64,000 nt of DNA, from assembly GCA_038533155.1 (NCBI GenBank), contig JBCAZH010000007.1:1-64000 (forward strand), read 5' to 3'. How positions within the stretch are numbered: the first letter of the stretch is position 1; every line of letters starts with the position of its first letter. Both the position numbers and the translations under genes were made by a program. The notes beneath the pieces were generated by a model, which saw nothing but the letters and a program-made list of their open reading frames with translations, was not told where the DNA came from and did not search any database. The stretch comes from CALBPI01 sp038533155 (GTDB lineage Bacteria > Pseudomonadota > Gammaproteobacteria > Steroidobacterales > Woeseiaceae). Shown here in pieces: positions 8,701-17,140 of this stretch.

Positions 8701-11595
8701 GACCTCGAGGATGGTGAGAACCGCATTGAGGCGCGCGTAATCGCTTCTGATGGCAGCTTGCTCGACACGTTCCGTCGCAGTGTACATTTCGCGGGACATC
8801 CGATCCGCGGTGCCTTGCTACCCGACCAATCGCGCTTAATCGCCGATGGACGTAAACGTCCGGTCGTCGCTGTACAGTTGTTCGATGGTTCGGGGGAACC
8901 GGCTCGGGAAGCGTCGGTGGGTGATTTTAGTGTCAATGCGCCGTATCGGTCTTGGTATGAAGTCGCCCAGGAGCGTGAAAATGCCCTGGTCGAGCTGAAC
9001 CAGCGAGATCCGTTCTATCGCGTTGGTCCGAATGGCATCGCGTATATCGAACTGGAGCCGACGACCCAGGCGGGTGAAGTGACGCTCCGATTGTTGTTCC
9101 CGAATCAACGGGAGCAACTGCTGCGCACCTACCTGGAACCTGAGCCACGCGACTGGATCCTGGTCGGTTTCGCTGAGGGCACGGTTGGCTACAACACGCT
9201 GCGTGACAATGCGGAACTGGCAGTTCGCAGTGGATTCGAAGATGAAGTCTACGACGAGGGTCGCGTCGCGTTCTTTGCCAAGGGTCGTGTCAAAGGCGAT
9301 TACTTACTAACCATCGCGTATGACAGTCGCGGCAATGCCGAGGACCTGGATAGGTTCGAAGCCCCGATTGATCCCGATGCTTACTACACACTGTATGCAG
9401 ATGGCACGGAATCCCGGTTTGAAGCTGCAAGTCAGAGAAAACTCTATCTGAAACTAGAGCGACGCCAATTTTCGGCACTGTTTGGTGACTTCAGCACGGG
9501 GCTGTCGACCAACGAGCTCGCGCGCTACGAGCGACGTTTCAATGGTCTGCAAACGACATACTTCGGCGAGAACGTCACAGTGAACGCGTTTGCCAGCGAA
9601 ACCGATCAACGTCTGACGCGAGACGATATTCCGGGTGACGGTACTTCAGGTCTCTACCGATTGAGCGGACAAGATATTGTGCCGAATAGCGATGTGGTTC
9701 GAATTGAGACACGAGATCGTTTCCGAGCGAATGAGGTTGTGCAGTCGCGCGCGCTGACGCGGTTCGTTGATTACGACATCGATTACATCAATGGCACGCT
9801 GTTCTTCAAGCAGCCGATTGCCAGCCGTGACAGCGATTTGAACCCGCAGATTATCGTGGCTGAGTACGAATCGCGTAGCGCTGGCGATCAGGACCTTGTT
9901 GCGGGTGGGCGCGTCGCGGTCAAAACATCCGACGATCGGTTTGAAGTTGGCGTAACCGGTATCCAAGAAGAAAACGCAGTAGATGCGAACCTCTTGGTAG
10001 GCGCAGATTTGCGTTGGCAAGTCACGCCGGAGACTTTGGTGACCGCGGAGTATGCGGATACAGAGCGCGATGACCTGACCGCTCAGACTTCGGGCTATGC
10101 GTATCGGGTTGATGTGGAGCATCGCACGGGTGCTGTGGACGCGCGCATTTATCACTCACACGCCGATGCGAACTTTGGTTTGGGTCTCCAGGCCGCGAGC
10201 CAGGTCGGTATCGAGCAGACTGGGGCGGACTTGCGGCTTCAGTTCGCTGAACGTTGGTTCTTACAAGCTCAAGCGGCGTTACAAGAAAACCTGGACACTG
10301 AACTTGAGCGGGAAACCTACCAAGCGGACGTCCGGTATGAAGACGAGCGCAACAGCGCGTTCTTGGGCTTGTCCAGCGTGTCGGACAACGCGGCCGATGG
10401 CCAGCAACGTGAGTCTGAGTTGGTTCGAGCCGGGGTGGCGCGAAATCTGTTCCGCAACCGAGTCACCCTACGAGCTTCCGCCGAACAGTCGATCGGGTCC
10501 TCCGATGGCGTTGTGGACTATCCGGCACGCCAGGTTTTGGGGCTCGATCTGAATTTGCGTACGGCTACGTTGTTCGCAGAACACGAATGGGCCGAGGGAC
10601 AGTCGGTCGATGCGCAGACGACGCGAGTCGGTCTGCAAACTTCGCCGTGGCAACGCGCGCAATTCACAAGCTCGCTGGACAACCAAGTGACCGAGTTCGG
10701 ACCGCGTCTGTTCGCGAACTTCGGTTTCGTCCAAGGGTTGCAGATCAACGAGCGGTGGACGCTCGACTTTGGCGTTGACCATAGCAACACGCTGATTGAG
10801 CAAGATGCACTGATTTTCGATGTGGATCGCGAGCTCGCCTCTGGGTCGATCCGCGAAGACTATGTTGCGGGCTACGTCGGCGCCGCGTATCAGTCGGAAC
10901 TCTGGTCCGCCAACACTCGTGCTGAGCACCGGAACGCAGATAACGGGACGCGCGACACGGTGTTGTTCGGCTGGTTCCGTGAGCCGGTGGCTGGCCATGG
11001 TCTGTCCGCAGGTCTGCAGTACACCAACGACGATAGAATCGACTCGGGTCAGCAGGTCCGCGGTGACTTCCGAGTGGGATGGGCGTATCGCGTTGCAGAC
11101 CGTCGTTGGTCCTTCCTTGATCGGCTCGACATTATCCATGAAGAGCAGACCAACCTTGGCGCATCAAGAGAGTCGATGCGCTACGTCAACAACTTCAATG
11201 CGACCCGGCGGATCGGCCCCGCTGGCGAGCTCACTCTCCAATACGCGGCAAAATACGTGAGCACTGAGTTCGATAGCATTCGGTTTAGTGGTTACACCGA
11301 TCTGACCGGTGCCTCTTATCGTCGAAGCTTCCGCCCCCGTTGGGACTATCAACTTCAGGCGGGCATGTTGCATAACTGGGACAGCGGCACGCGTGACTTT
11401 ACCGCCGGCGCCGCGATCGGTTTCAATCCACGCGACAATGTGTGGTTAACGTTCGGATACAACTTCGCCGGATTCCGAGATGAAGATTTCGAAGCGGCGC
11501 GCTATACCGCGAGTGGCCCGTTCTTGCGGGTCGCGATCAAGGCCGACCAAGAGACGCTTAAGGCCATCGCCGGAAGAATTCGCGGCCGCCAGTAA
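5728..11595 (+). CDS. Giant DUF11 / OmpA-like / outer-membrane beta-barrel protein
   Basis: About 1955 residues. After an N-terminal signal (VCVGLLASFLFAGAASA) the mature chain starts PPGTNIDNQASLTFEAIPG, like its two smaller neighbours. In order come beta-sandwich modules (including ESGENTGVFTGFVPL), a DUF11 domain (about nt 6840-7220), a carboxypeptidase-regulatory-like domain (nt 7249-7557), a second DUF11-like module, an OmpA-C-like peptidoglycan-binding domain (nt 7960-8325, with NRTIFADNYALSSARA and RRNRRVELIM) and Ig-like modules. The last roughly 750 residues alternate like an outer-membrane barrel with many short aromatic strands. The start is uncertain: 5713, 5728 (AGG upstream) and 5785 (clean signal peptide, no ribosome site) are in frame, and a terminator-like hairpin lies between the last two. 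It probably anchors or exports the DUF11 neighbours; no function is established. Confidence 0.85.
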   Translation: MAKETRGAARRTPGFLRCSMRVCVGLLASFLFAGAASAATPPGTNIDNQASLTFEAIPGRVSLVTSNVVRTTSVFGRTPASVNFLRLAPGGSGVDATVSPTECSQGGAFVSLATPLGLDGQPLDLNAPQSVLNTTLYNASETAYLELDDGDQNLDPNLREWVSVTLSNPTSNDTEVLRLLESGENTGVFTGFVPLAESAASAGNCVLEGLTDSQIQIDYTDPADAGDATAASALVAPLSVVFDAATGETLDGAIITLIDDTTGQPATVFGNDGISVYPSTVVAGAQTTDASGLVYSVPTGGFRFPVVMAGRYRLQVTPPVNFLAPSNRSEAELAALPGGPFNISDASFLLPFEQVLDGATTLFDVPLDPFDGGLFLSKTTTATSAAVGDYVQYRLQIQNTSERIPATGVVLTDVPPAGFRYVPGSARLNGAAFTDPAGGGAGAAFVFELPEIEPAASATLTYVMEVTGGARGRRAVNAASATADGDVVSNEASIGIALREDLFRDRATLIGRVVEGNCEAETFSAEAGVAGVRVYLEDGRYAVTDAEGRYHLEGLLAGRSVVQMDPLTVPDWMELVPCDAPRFGGRADSQWVDLIGGQVQRADFYLKRKSPGNGEVSLKLVNASGRAPDTIDYTLSVDGTGDVVVDDLSVTVLLPKAATLDPQSARLNGRKMPSLRQTGSAVVFVMGERDRAWRDQLTFTAEIDPAFAGELVSKAVANFNTPAARNQRTPVGEARMQREAATTENADYVLSLTFDVLSAELSAEDRATLDALVAEWDGVYDIDLVATGHTDADRIAARNRTIFADNYALSSARAAAAAEYLARALKIPAGNITTKGVGADVPVASNDTEAGKRRNRRVELIMSGIRPGKQSAVLVTQSASDVLKIDTVGRTPGPDSVEDPLDAKIREINERLDQGDNAAAEALSTVPSSDGIVWPTAAYQPAIPSTTIAVAHGVDSKVELLVNGEPVSALNFEGATANDAKTRLLSQWRGVDLEDGENRIEARVIASDGSLLDTFRRSVHFAGHPIRGALLPDQSRLIADGRKRPVVAVQLFDGSGEPAREASVGDFSVNAPYRSWYEVAQERENALVELNQRDPFYRVGPNGIAYIELEPTTQAGEVTLRLLFPNQREQLLRTYLEPEPRDWILVGFAEGTVGYNTLRDNAELAVRSGFEDEVYDEGRVAFFAKGRVKGDYLLTIAYDSRGNAEDLDRFEAPIDPDAYYTLYADGTESRFEAASQRKLYLKLERRQFSALFGDFSTGLSTNELARYERRFNGLQTTYFGENVTVNAFASETDQRLTRDDIPGDGTSGLYRLSGQDIVPNSDVVRIETRDRFRANEVVQSRALTRFVDYDIDYINGTLFFKQPIASRDSDLNPQIIVAEYESRSAGDQDLVAGGRVAVKTSDDRFEVGVTGIQEENAVDANLLVGADLRWQVTPETLVTAEYADTERDDLTAQTSGYAYRVDVEHRTGAVDARIYHSHADANFGLGLQAASQVGIEQTGADLRLQFAERWFLQAQAALQENLDTELERETYQADVRYEDERNSAFLGLSSVSDNAADGQQRESELVRAGVARNLFRNRVTLRASAEQSIGSSDGVVDYPARQVLGLDLNLRTATLFAEHEWAEGQSVDAQTTRVGLQTSPWQRAQFTSSLDNQVTEFGPRLFANFGFVQGLQINERWTLDFGVDHSNTLIEQDALIFDVDRELASGSIREDYVAGYVGAAYQSELWSANTRAEHRNADNGTRDTVLFGWFREPVAGHGLSAGLQYTNDDRIDSGQQVRGDFRVGWAYRVADRRWSFLDRLDIIHEEQTNLGASRESMRYVNNFNATRRIGPAGELTLQYAAKYVSTEFDSIRFSGYTDLTGASYRRSFRPRWDYQLQAGMLHNWDSGTRDFTAGAAIGFNPRDNVWLTFGYNFAGFRDEDFEAARYTASGPFLRVAIKADQETLKAIAGRIRGRQ
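5741..5774 (+). terminator. Intrinsic-terminator hairpin at the 5' end of the giant gene (possible attenuator)
   Basis: CCCGGGGTGCGG (5741-5752) pairs over 12 bp, with one G-T wobble, with CCGCACTCCGGG (5757-5768) around a CTCG loop. An A-rich stretch, AAAGAAA, precedes it and a T tract (5770-5774) follows. It lies 52 bp past the stop at 5688, where a terminator for the three small genes would be expected. The hairpin is also in frame with the long N-terminus of the giant gene and lies 10 bp before an internal ATG at 5785. It could therefore be a terminator between two transcripts or an attenuator lowering giant-gene expression. Confidence 0.8.
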
Positions 11596-11621
11596 GCCTG
11601 TAAACGCGGTAGACTATCGGG

Positions 11622-13556
11622 ATGATAGATATCGACGCGCTTCTCGGCGCGGATGGGCCTGTTGCAGGCGCAGTGCACAACTACCAACCCCGTTTATCGC
11701 AGCAGCTGATGACGCAAGCTGTAGCGGAAGCGATTCAAAACGGCGAACGATTGGTGGTAGAAGCCGGCACCGGCACTGGCAAGACATTCGCCTATTTGCT
11801 GCCCGCTTTAATGGGCGGCGCGCGCACTATCGTATCCACCGGGACTCGTGCGTTGCAGGATCAGCTGTTCCACCGCGACCTGCCGACTATCGCAAAAACG
11901 CTCGGGCGCCCGATTAAAACCGCGTTGCTTAAGGGGCGATCGAACTACCTTTGTTTGCATCGGTTGGATCTTGCATTGCAGGACGCCACGGCGGTGACAT
12001 CTGTACAGGCGCGGGTGCTGACGGAATGGCGCGACCATACCCGCGACGGTGATCGCCGAGAGGTCACCGAAGTTGCGGAGGACGATCCGGTGTGGCCACG
12101 CGTCACATCGACAGCTGACAATTGCCTGGGCCAGCAATGCCCATTTTTTGACGACTGCTATGTGGTCAACGCACGGCGCAAGGCACAAAAAGCGGATCTC
12201 GTGGTCGTCAATCACCACTTGCTTATGGCTGATCTCGCATTCCGGGAAGGTGGTTTCGTCGAGTTTCTACCCGATGCCGACGCGATCATCATCGATGAAG
12301 CCCACCAACTACCCGATATTGCGCTCGAGTTTTTTGGTACGTCCGTGTCGCATCGGCAATTTCTAGATGTGCTTGCCGAGTTGGAGGTGGCGTTGGCCGG
12401 TTTTGCGACGGATGCGGTGGAGACGCGTCTTCGAACAGCTCGACGATGCGCCTTGGTGGTGCGGGAGGCGGCACCACGGGAAGCAGGTCGGTACGAGTCT
12501 GACTCGCTCTCGGAGTCCTTGCATTCGGCGGTGACGGAACTGAACGACGCGCTCGACGATCTTATTGGTGCCGTCGATGCGATTGGCCATCTTGAACCTG
12601 CTCAGACGCAACACCTGGATCGACTATTGAGAATTTCTGATCGTCTGCGGATTGTTGCGGCGGACAGCGATGAGGATGGTATGCGATGGGTGGATGTGAC
12701 CCGTCGCGGAATGCGCTGGCATATGACGCCTTTAGATATCGCACCGCGGATGCGAGCCGCGATCGACACGACCGGTGCTGCATGGGTTCTGACTTCGGCG
12801 ACGCTGGCTGTTGGAGAAGACTTCACCCACATACTAAATCGACTGGGTTTGGATGATGCTCGCTGCGTACAGTTCGCAACACCATTCGCGCTCGCGGAGC
12901 GTGCACGCCTGCTGATTCCTAAAACGTTGCCGATGCCGCAGGAACGTGGCTATGTAGCGGCGCTGCTGTCGTTGACCACTCCGTTGTTATCGGCAACCGA
13001 AGGCGGCGCGTTCTTCCTGCATACGAGTTACCGCGCATTGCGAGAGAGTTCCGAGTGGTTCGCACAACGTCCTGCATTGCTCGGCGAAAGGCCTTTATTG
13101 GTCCAGGGCGATCAACCTCGCGACCGCTTGCTGGCCGAGTTCCGACAGGCCGGCAATGCCGTACTCCTCGGCACAGGGACTTTTTGGGAAGGTGTGGACG
13201 TACGCGGCGATGCGTTAACGATTGTGGTGATCGACAAACTGCCATTCGCAGTGCCCGATGATCCGTTACTGGTCGCACGCAGCGCGCACTTGCAAAATCA
13301 AGGGTTGAACCCGTTTCGACACCACCAATTGCCAGAAGCCGTTTTGGCCTTGAAGCAAGGGGCAGGTCGATTGTTGAGAGATCCGGCGGATTTCGGGGTG
13401 ATCGTGATTGGTGATCGTCGAATCGTTGAGCGCAGCTACGGACGCATGTTCGTATCGGCGCTGGGTCCGATGCCGGTGCTGGATAGTGCCGACGACGCCG
13501 CAGATTTTCTGCGTTCGATGAAGGTTAGTGAACCAAAGGCGGGGGCGGTGCAATGA
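11622..13556 (+). CDS. yoaA: ATP-dependent DNA helicase, DinG/YoaA family
   Basis: A 644-residue XPD-like superfamily 2 helicase with an iron-sulphur cluster, related to E. coli YoaA, which acts in replication-damage tolerance. Walker A EAGTGTGKT is at about residues 46-54 and the DEAH box IIDEAHQLPD near 223. The four cluster cysteines are visible between them, one in SNYLC near 111 and three in the block NCLGQQCPFFDDC near 167-178. The C-terminal motifs GTGTFWEGVD and QGAGRLLRD complete the second RecA lobe. The gene follows the giant gene by 26 bp and overlaps tsaB by 4 bp (ATGA), so the two are translationally coupled. YoaA rather than DinG is inferred from length and the usual yoaA-tsaB neighbourhood. 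Confidence 0.93.
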   Translation: MIDIDALLGADGPVAGAVHNYQPRLSQQLMTQAVAEAIQNGERLVVEAGTGTGKTFAYLLPALMGGARTIVSTGTRALQDQLFHRDLPTIAKTLGRPIKTALLKGRSNYLCLHRLDLALQDATAVTSVQARVLTEWRDHTRDGDRREVTEVAEDDPVWPRVTSTADNCLGQQCPFFDDCYVVNARRKAQKADLVVVNHHLLMADLAFREGGFVEFLPDADAIIIDEAHQLPDIALEFFGTSVSHRQFLDVLAELEVALAGFATDAVETRLRTARRCALVVREAAPREAGRYESDSLSESLHSAVTELNDALDDLIGAVDAIGHLEPAQTQHLDRLLRISDRLRIVAADSDEDGMRWVDVTRRGMRWHMTPLDIAPRMRAAIDTTGAAWVLTSATLAVGEDFTHILNRLGLDDARCVQFATPFALAERARLLIPKTLPMPQERGYVAALLSLTTPLLSATEGGAFFLHTSYRALRESSEWFAQRPALLGERPLLVQGDQPRDRLLAEFRQAGNAVLLGTGTFWEGVDVRGDALTIVVIDKLPFAVPDDPLLVARSAHLQNQGLNPFRHHQLPEAVLALKQGAGRLLRDPADFGVIVIGDRRIVERSYGRMFVSALGPMPVLDSADDAADFLRSMKVSEPKAGAVQ

Positions 13557-14239
13557 GTGGACTCGCACGTTGGCTGAGCGTCGACACGTCAGGCGAGCTG
13601 TGCAGTGTCGCATTGTCAGCAAATGATCGAGTGGTCTCGCAGTCTTTCTCTGACGCGAGGTTCAATGCGCGTCGATTGCCTAGTGCAATTGCCGAATTGT
13701 GCGCGACTCAGGATCTGACTGTCGCAGATATTGAGGGTTACGTTTATGCGGCCGGCCCAGGCTCTTTCACTGGCCTGCGGATAGGCATTGCATTGGTTCA
13801 AGGTCTCGCTTTGGCGGCAAACGCCCCCGTTGCTGGTGTGTCCAGTTTGCGTGCAATCGCGCATGCGGTGCTTTTGGCCGAGCCGGCCTGGCAAACCGTC
13901 AAAGTCATCAACAACGCGCACATGGGTGAGGTATTCCTCGGTAGCTACGAGCGGCGCGACGGCATGGCGTGCGAGGTTGTGGAGGATGCCCTGACCGACC
14001 CAGCGGCAGTGCAAGACGCCTCGATTGATGGATTCGCTGGCGATGGCGTCGCTTTGTGTCAGTCATTGGCTGACGTTGGAACACCGCACTACGAAGGGCC
14101 GGTTGCGACAGCCGAAGCGCTCCTGGAAATCGCGCGGTGTGACGTCAATACGGTGTGGACGCCGGCGGGGCAGGCGCAAGCGGTTTACCTGAGAGCTGAC
14201 GAGGCGATGGTACAAAAACCGGCGAAACGTCGATCATAA
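13553..14239 (+). CDS. tsaB: tRNA threonylcarbamoyladenosine biosynthesis protein TsaB
   Basis: TsaB is the non-catalytic partner that dimerises with TsaD in the complex that adds threonylcarbamoyl to A37 of ANN-decoding tRNAs. The 228 residues match the family (E. coli 231). The N-terminal ASKHA fold starts LSVDTSGELCSVAL and the family signature AAGPGSFTGLRIGIA is near residues 65-79. The start overlaps the helicase stop as ATGA, and this yoaA-tsaB pairing is common in gammaproteobacteria. The next gene, phoB, is separated by 68 bp containing a Pho box, so the operon probably ends here. Confidence 0.95.
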   Translation: MSGLARWLSVDTSGELCSVALSANDRVVSQSFSDARFNARRLPSAIAELCATQDLTVADIEGYVYAAGPGSFTGLRIGIALVQGLALAANAPVAGVSSLRAIAHAVLLAEPAWQTVKVINNAHMGEVFLGSYERRDGMACEVVEDALTDPAAVQDASIDGFAGDGVALCQSLADVGTPHYEGPVATAEALLEIARCDVNTVWTPAGQAQAVYLRADEAMVQKPAKRRS

Positions 14240-14247
14240 GGCAACTC

Positions 14248-14265
14248 GTGTAACATTCCTGTAAC
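14248..14265 (+). promoter_or_regulatory. Pho box upstream of phoB
   Basis: GTGTAAC (14248-14254) and CTGTAAC (14259-14265) are two 7-bp direct repeats separated by ATTC, giving the 11-bp period of a PhoB binding site (consensus CTGTCAT, 4-bp AT-rich spacer, repeated). It lies 43 bp before the phoB ATG and implies positive autoregulation of phoBR under phosphate limitation. Confidence 0.75.
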
Positions 14266-14307
14266 GGGATGTGGTTGTAATGCGGTGATTCCACAGGACG
14301 ACAGACC

Positions 14308-15000
14308 ATGAGCGGGCCTCGAATCATAATTGTTGAAGATGAAGTCGCCATCAGTGACATGGTGACGTTTCACCTCTCGCGTGCCGGTTACGAAGTTGTT
14401 CAAGCACTCGACTGTCAACAAGCGCGGGAGCGCTTGGCCGATCAAGGCGCGGACCTTGCAATCGTAGACTGGATGTTGCCGGACATGAGTGGGCTCGAAT
14501 TGGTTCGGTCTTTGAAACGTGACCCACAGTTCGAAGATTTAGCGATCATCATGTTGACCGCTCGAGCGGACGAACAAGACAAAGTTCGTGGTTTGGATAG
14601 TGGTGCCGATGATTACATCACGAAGCCATTTTCGTCGCGAGAGTTGATATCCCGTATTCAGGCTGTATTGCGCCGCGCTGCACCGGCTGCAAACGAGAGC
14701 TATACAGCAGGGACGCTTAAGATCGATGCGGTGGGTCATCGCGTATACGCGGGCGAGGAGGAGGTGTCACTTGGACCGAAGGAATACCGTCTTCTTAAGT
14801 TTTTGGTCACACACCCCGAGCGTGTGTATAGCCGAGCACAACTTCTAGACCGTGTTTGGGGCGCCAACGTTTACGTTGAAGAGCGCACCGTCGACGTGCA
14901 TATTCGTCGTCTGCGCAAAGCGCTAGAGACCCATGCTGCCGACAGCTATATCCAAACCGTTAGAGGGGCCGGATACCGGTTCTCAGCCCGAGCGTCGTAG
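14308..15000 (+). CDS. phoB: Phosphate regulon response regulator PhoB
   Basis: An OmpR-family regulator of 230 residues (E. coli PhoB 229). The receiver domain has the acidic pair EDE near residue 10, the phosphoacceptor aspartate in VDWMLPDMSG near 54, and the conserved lysine in DDYITKPFSSREL. The C-terminal winged helix includes SLGPKEYRLLKFL and the recognition region ERTVDVHIRRLRKAL, followed by IQTVRGAGYRF. PhoR phosphorylates it under phosphate starvation. The stop TAG shares its G with the GTG start of phoR, so translation is coupled. A Pho box lies upstream. Confidence 0.96.
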   Translation: MSGPRIIIVEDEVAISDMVTFHLSRAGYEVVQALDCQQARERLADQGADLAIVDWMLPDMSGLELVRSLKRDPQFEDLAIIMLTARADEQDKVRGLDSGADDYITKPFSSRELISRIQAVLRRAAPAANESYTAGTLKIDAVGHRVYAGEEEVSLGPKEYRLLKFLVTHPERVYSRAQLLDRVWGANVYVEERTVDVHIRRLRKALETHAADSYIQTVRGAGYRFSARAS

Positions 15001-16310
15001 TGCCAAACTCCATTCGCAACGCCCTGCTTAGAGTCGCTTTTCTGCTCGCAGCAGGCTTCGCGATCGGCGCCTATTTCGGATTCCCGGTGTATGGGTTGCT
15101 AGTCGCGATGGCTGGCTCGTTTTTTCTGCAGCTGTTCCGCGTATTGCGGCTTGAGCGCACGCTCGCACAACGCAAGCGAGTCATGGTGCCAGACGGTGAC
15201 GGCGTCTGGCCGCGTGTTCTTGCCGGGATCCACTACCAGCAGTCGCGCGTCAAAAAACACAAAAGTAGTTATCGGCGCCTCATGAAAGAGGTACGCCAAT
15301 CGACCAATGCACTGCCCGATGCAATCGTTGCGCTGAATGCAGAGCATGAGATTGAGCGCTTCAATGCCGCCGCGGAACGCATGATCGGCCTGCAGAAGCG
15401 TCGTGATCGAGGCCAACGGATCGACAATCTGCTGCGCCACCCCGATTTTGTAGCGTTCCTTAGGAAGGCTGACTTCGAATCGACAATTACTATCCCATCG
15501 CCTCGCGGGGAAGACTGCTGGCTTTCGGTTCAGCTCGTTGCCTATAGCGACGACAATCGACTATTGATTCTCCGAGATGTGACCGAACGAACGCGGTTGT
15601 CTCGTATGCGCCGCGATTTTGTGGCCAACGCCTCGCATGAACTACGAACACCACTGACCGTGCTTGCTGGCTACCTCGAAGCTATGGAGAGCGACGAGGT
15701 CCTACAGTCAGAGTGGGCGAAACCATTGGAAGAGATGCGGATTCAATCTGAGCGGATGCGTTCGATGCTCGACGAGTTGCTGGCGTTGTCGAAGCTTGAG
15801 GCGAAGACCCAGGCATCGACGGAGCAGCCTGTAGAGATGCCGAGTTTGGTTCGTGACGTTGCGATGTTGCTGAGTCAGGAGGAGCGCGTCATTAACGTCG
15901 AAGTCGACGAAGGCTTACAAATTCTCGGCGAGTTTTCGGACTTAACATCGATTGTCACTAATCTCTTGTCGAATGCGCTGCGGTACAGCGACGCAGGGAC
16001 TGCGGTTGAAGTTGATTGGACCGAGACCCCGGAAGGCGCCGTGCTGAGTGTGACCGATCATGGAGAAGGAATCGCCGAGGAAGATCTTCCCCGCTTGACG
16101 GAGCGCTTCTTTCGGGTCAACCGCGGCCGTAGTCGGGAAAGCGGCGGCGTTGGTCTCGGACTTGCGATTGTGAAGCACGCTCTGGCGCGCCATGACGCGG
16201 TGTTGAGTGTGTCCAGTCAACTGGGCGAGGGTAGTTGCTTTCGCTGTGAATTCCCGATGGAACGAATCGTCAGAAATCCTGTCCCAATGGTCAGTGCGGT
16301 CGTGCGGTAG
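15000..16310 (+). CDS. phoR: Phosphate regulon sensor histidine kinase PhoR
   Basis: A 436-residue membrane kinase (E. coli PhoR 431). Two hydrophobic segments near residues 8-45 anchor it without a large periplasmic domain, as is typical of PhoR. A charged linker and a PAS domain (LPDAIVALNAEHEIERFNAA) follow. The H-box NASHELRTPLTVLAGY is at about 210-225, and the ATPase domain shows LLSNALRYSD, DHGEGI and GGVGLGLAIVKHAL. The start is a GTG overlapping the phoB stop by one base. PhoR senses phosphate through the PstSCAB-PhoU complex, all of which is encoded within the next 7.5 kb. Confidence 0.95.
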   Translation: MPNSIRNALLRVAFLLAAGFAIGAYFGFPVYGLLVAMAGSFFLQLFRVLRLERTLAQRKRVMVPDGDGVWPRVLAGIHYQQSRVKKHKSSYRRLMKEVRQSTNALPDAIVALNAEHEIERFNAAAERMIGLQKRRDRGQRIDNLLRHPDFVAFLRKADFESTITIPSPRGEDCWLSVQLVAYSDDNRLLILRDVTERTRLSRMRRDFVANASHELRTPLTVLAGYLEAMESDEVLQSEWAKPLEEMRIQSERMRSMLDELLALSKLEAKTQASTEQPVEMPSLVRDVAMLLSQEERVINVEVDEGLQILGEFSDLTSIVTNLLSNALRYSDAGTAVEVDWTETPEGAVLSVTDHGEGIAEEDLPRLTERFFRVNRGRSRESGGVGLGLAIVKHALARHDAVLSVSSQLGEGSCFRCEFPMERIVRNPVPMVSAVVR

Positions 16311-16353
16311 CGCGGCGTGTGAGATGTGCCCCAGGTTTTGATCAGCCAAGCGC

Positions 16354-16362
16354 TGTTATACT
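16354..16362 (+). promoter_or_regulatory. Candidate extended -10 promoter of phoU
   Basis: TGTTATACT combines an upstream TG with a TATACT hexamer (16357-16362), an extended -10 element about 50 bp before the phoU ATG. No good -35 is visible. A CTGTTAT overlapping it resembles half a Pho box, but the second half is absent. Confidence 0.4.
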
Positions 16363-16411
16363 CAATAGATGATTGCCGAGCTTCCAGACTGCTCGCGCAA
16401 GGTTGATACCG

Positions 16412-17131
16412 ATGAATACATTAGATTTGAACCATCATATTTCGAAGCGCTTCAACAAGGATCTTGAAGACCTTCGGAACAACGTTCTCGCGATGGGCGG
16501 GCTTGTCGAGACCCAACTTGCTAAGGCGATCGAAGCGATCGTCTCGGGCAACAGCGAACTCGGTTTGAAGGTCGCGCACGATGACTACAAGGTCAATCGA
16601 TTTGAAGTTGCAATCGACGAAGAATGCAGCCGAATCCTCGCCACACGCGGTCCGACGGCCTCGGATCTTCGGCTCATTGTCGCAATCGTAAAGACGATCA
16701 CCGATCTTGAGAGGATCGGTGATGAGGCTGAGAAAATCGGTTTCCTCGCATCGAAACTCGCGACTATGGACCGACCAGCGGGCTCGTATAGCGAGTTAAA
16801 GACCATGGGCAATCAAGTCAGCGCCATGCTCCAAGCGGCAATGGATGCGTTCGCTCGGCTTGATGCCGAAGCTGCGTTGAAAACGGTTCGGGACGACGAA
16901 ATCGTCGACGAAAACTACGAGATGATTCAGCGCCAGTGCATCACTTTTATGATGGAAGATCCGCGAACGATCAAACGGGTGATGAACGTCACCTGGGCGG
17001 CACGCTCCCTTGAGCGCATTGGTGATCACGCGAAGAATATCGGTGAGTACGTGATCTATATGGTTCACGGTAAAGATGTTCGCCACATCGACGTCAAAGA
17101 CGTCGATCTCGATTTGATGAAACGCACCTGA
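16412..17131 (+). CDS. phoU: Phosphate transport/regulation protein PhoU
   Basis: PhoU is a cytoplasmic helical protein that links the PstSCAB transporter to PhoR and keeps the Pho regulon off when phosphate is plentiful. The product is 239 residues (E. coli 241) made of two three-helix PhoU repeats. Each carries an acidic metal-binding motif: DLERIGDEAEKIG near 95-107 and SLERIGDHAKNIGEYV near 200. The ATG at 16412 is chosen because it gives the family N-terminus NHHISKRFNKDLEDL; a TTG at 16373 would add 13 unsupported residues. In enterobacteria phoU follows pstB; here it follows phoR with its own 100-bp leader. Confidence 0.95.
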   Translation: MNTLDLNHHISKRFNKDLEDLRNNVLAMGGLVETQLAKAIEAIVSGNSELGLKVAHDDYKVNRFEVAIDEECSRILATRGPTASDLRLIVAIVKTITDLERIGDEAEKIGFLASKLATMDRPAGSYSELKTMGNQVSAMLQAAMDAFARLDAEAALKTVRDDEIVDENYEMIQRQCITFMMEDPRTIKRVMNVTWAARSLERIGDHAKNIGEYVIYMVHGKDVRHIDVKDVDLDLMKRT

Positions 17132-17140
17132 TTTAGATCT

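Noticed and set aside
7717..8799. 360-residue minus-strand frame inside the giant gene
   Set aside because: The plus strand encodes the OmpA-like domain there; the antisense translation is Arg/His-rich and lacks any motif.
16351..16370. CTGTTAT near the phoU promoter as a Pho box
   Set aside because: Only one half matches; the second 7-mer at 11-bp distance (AATAGAT) does not.
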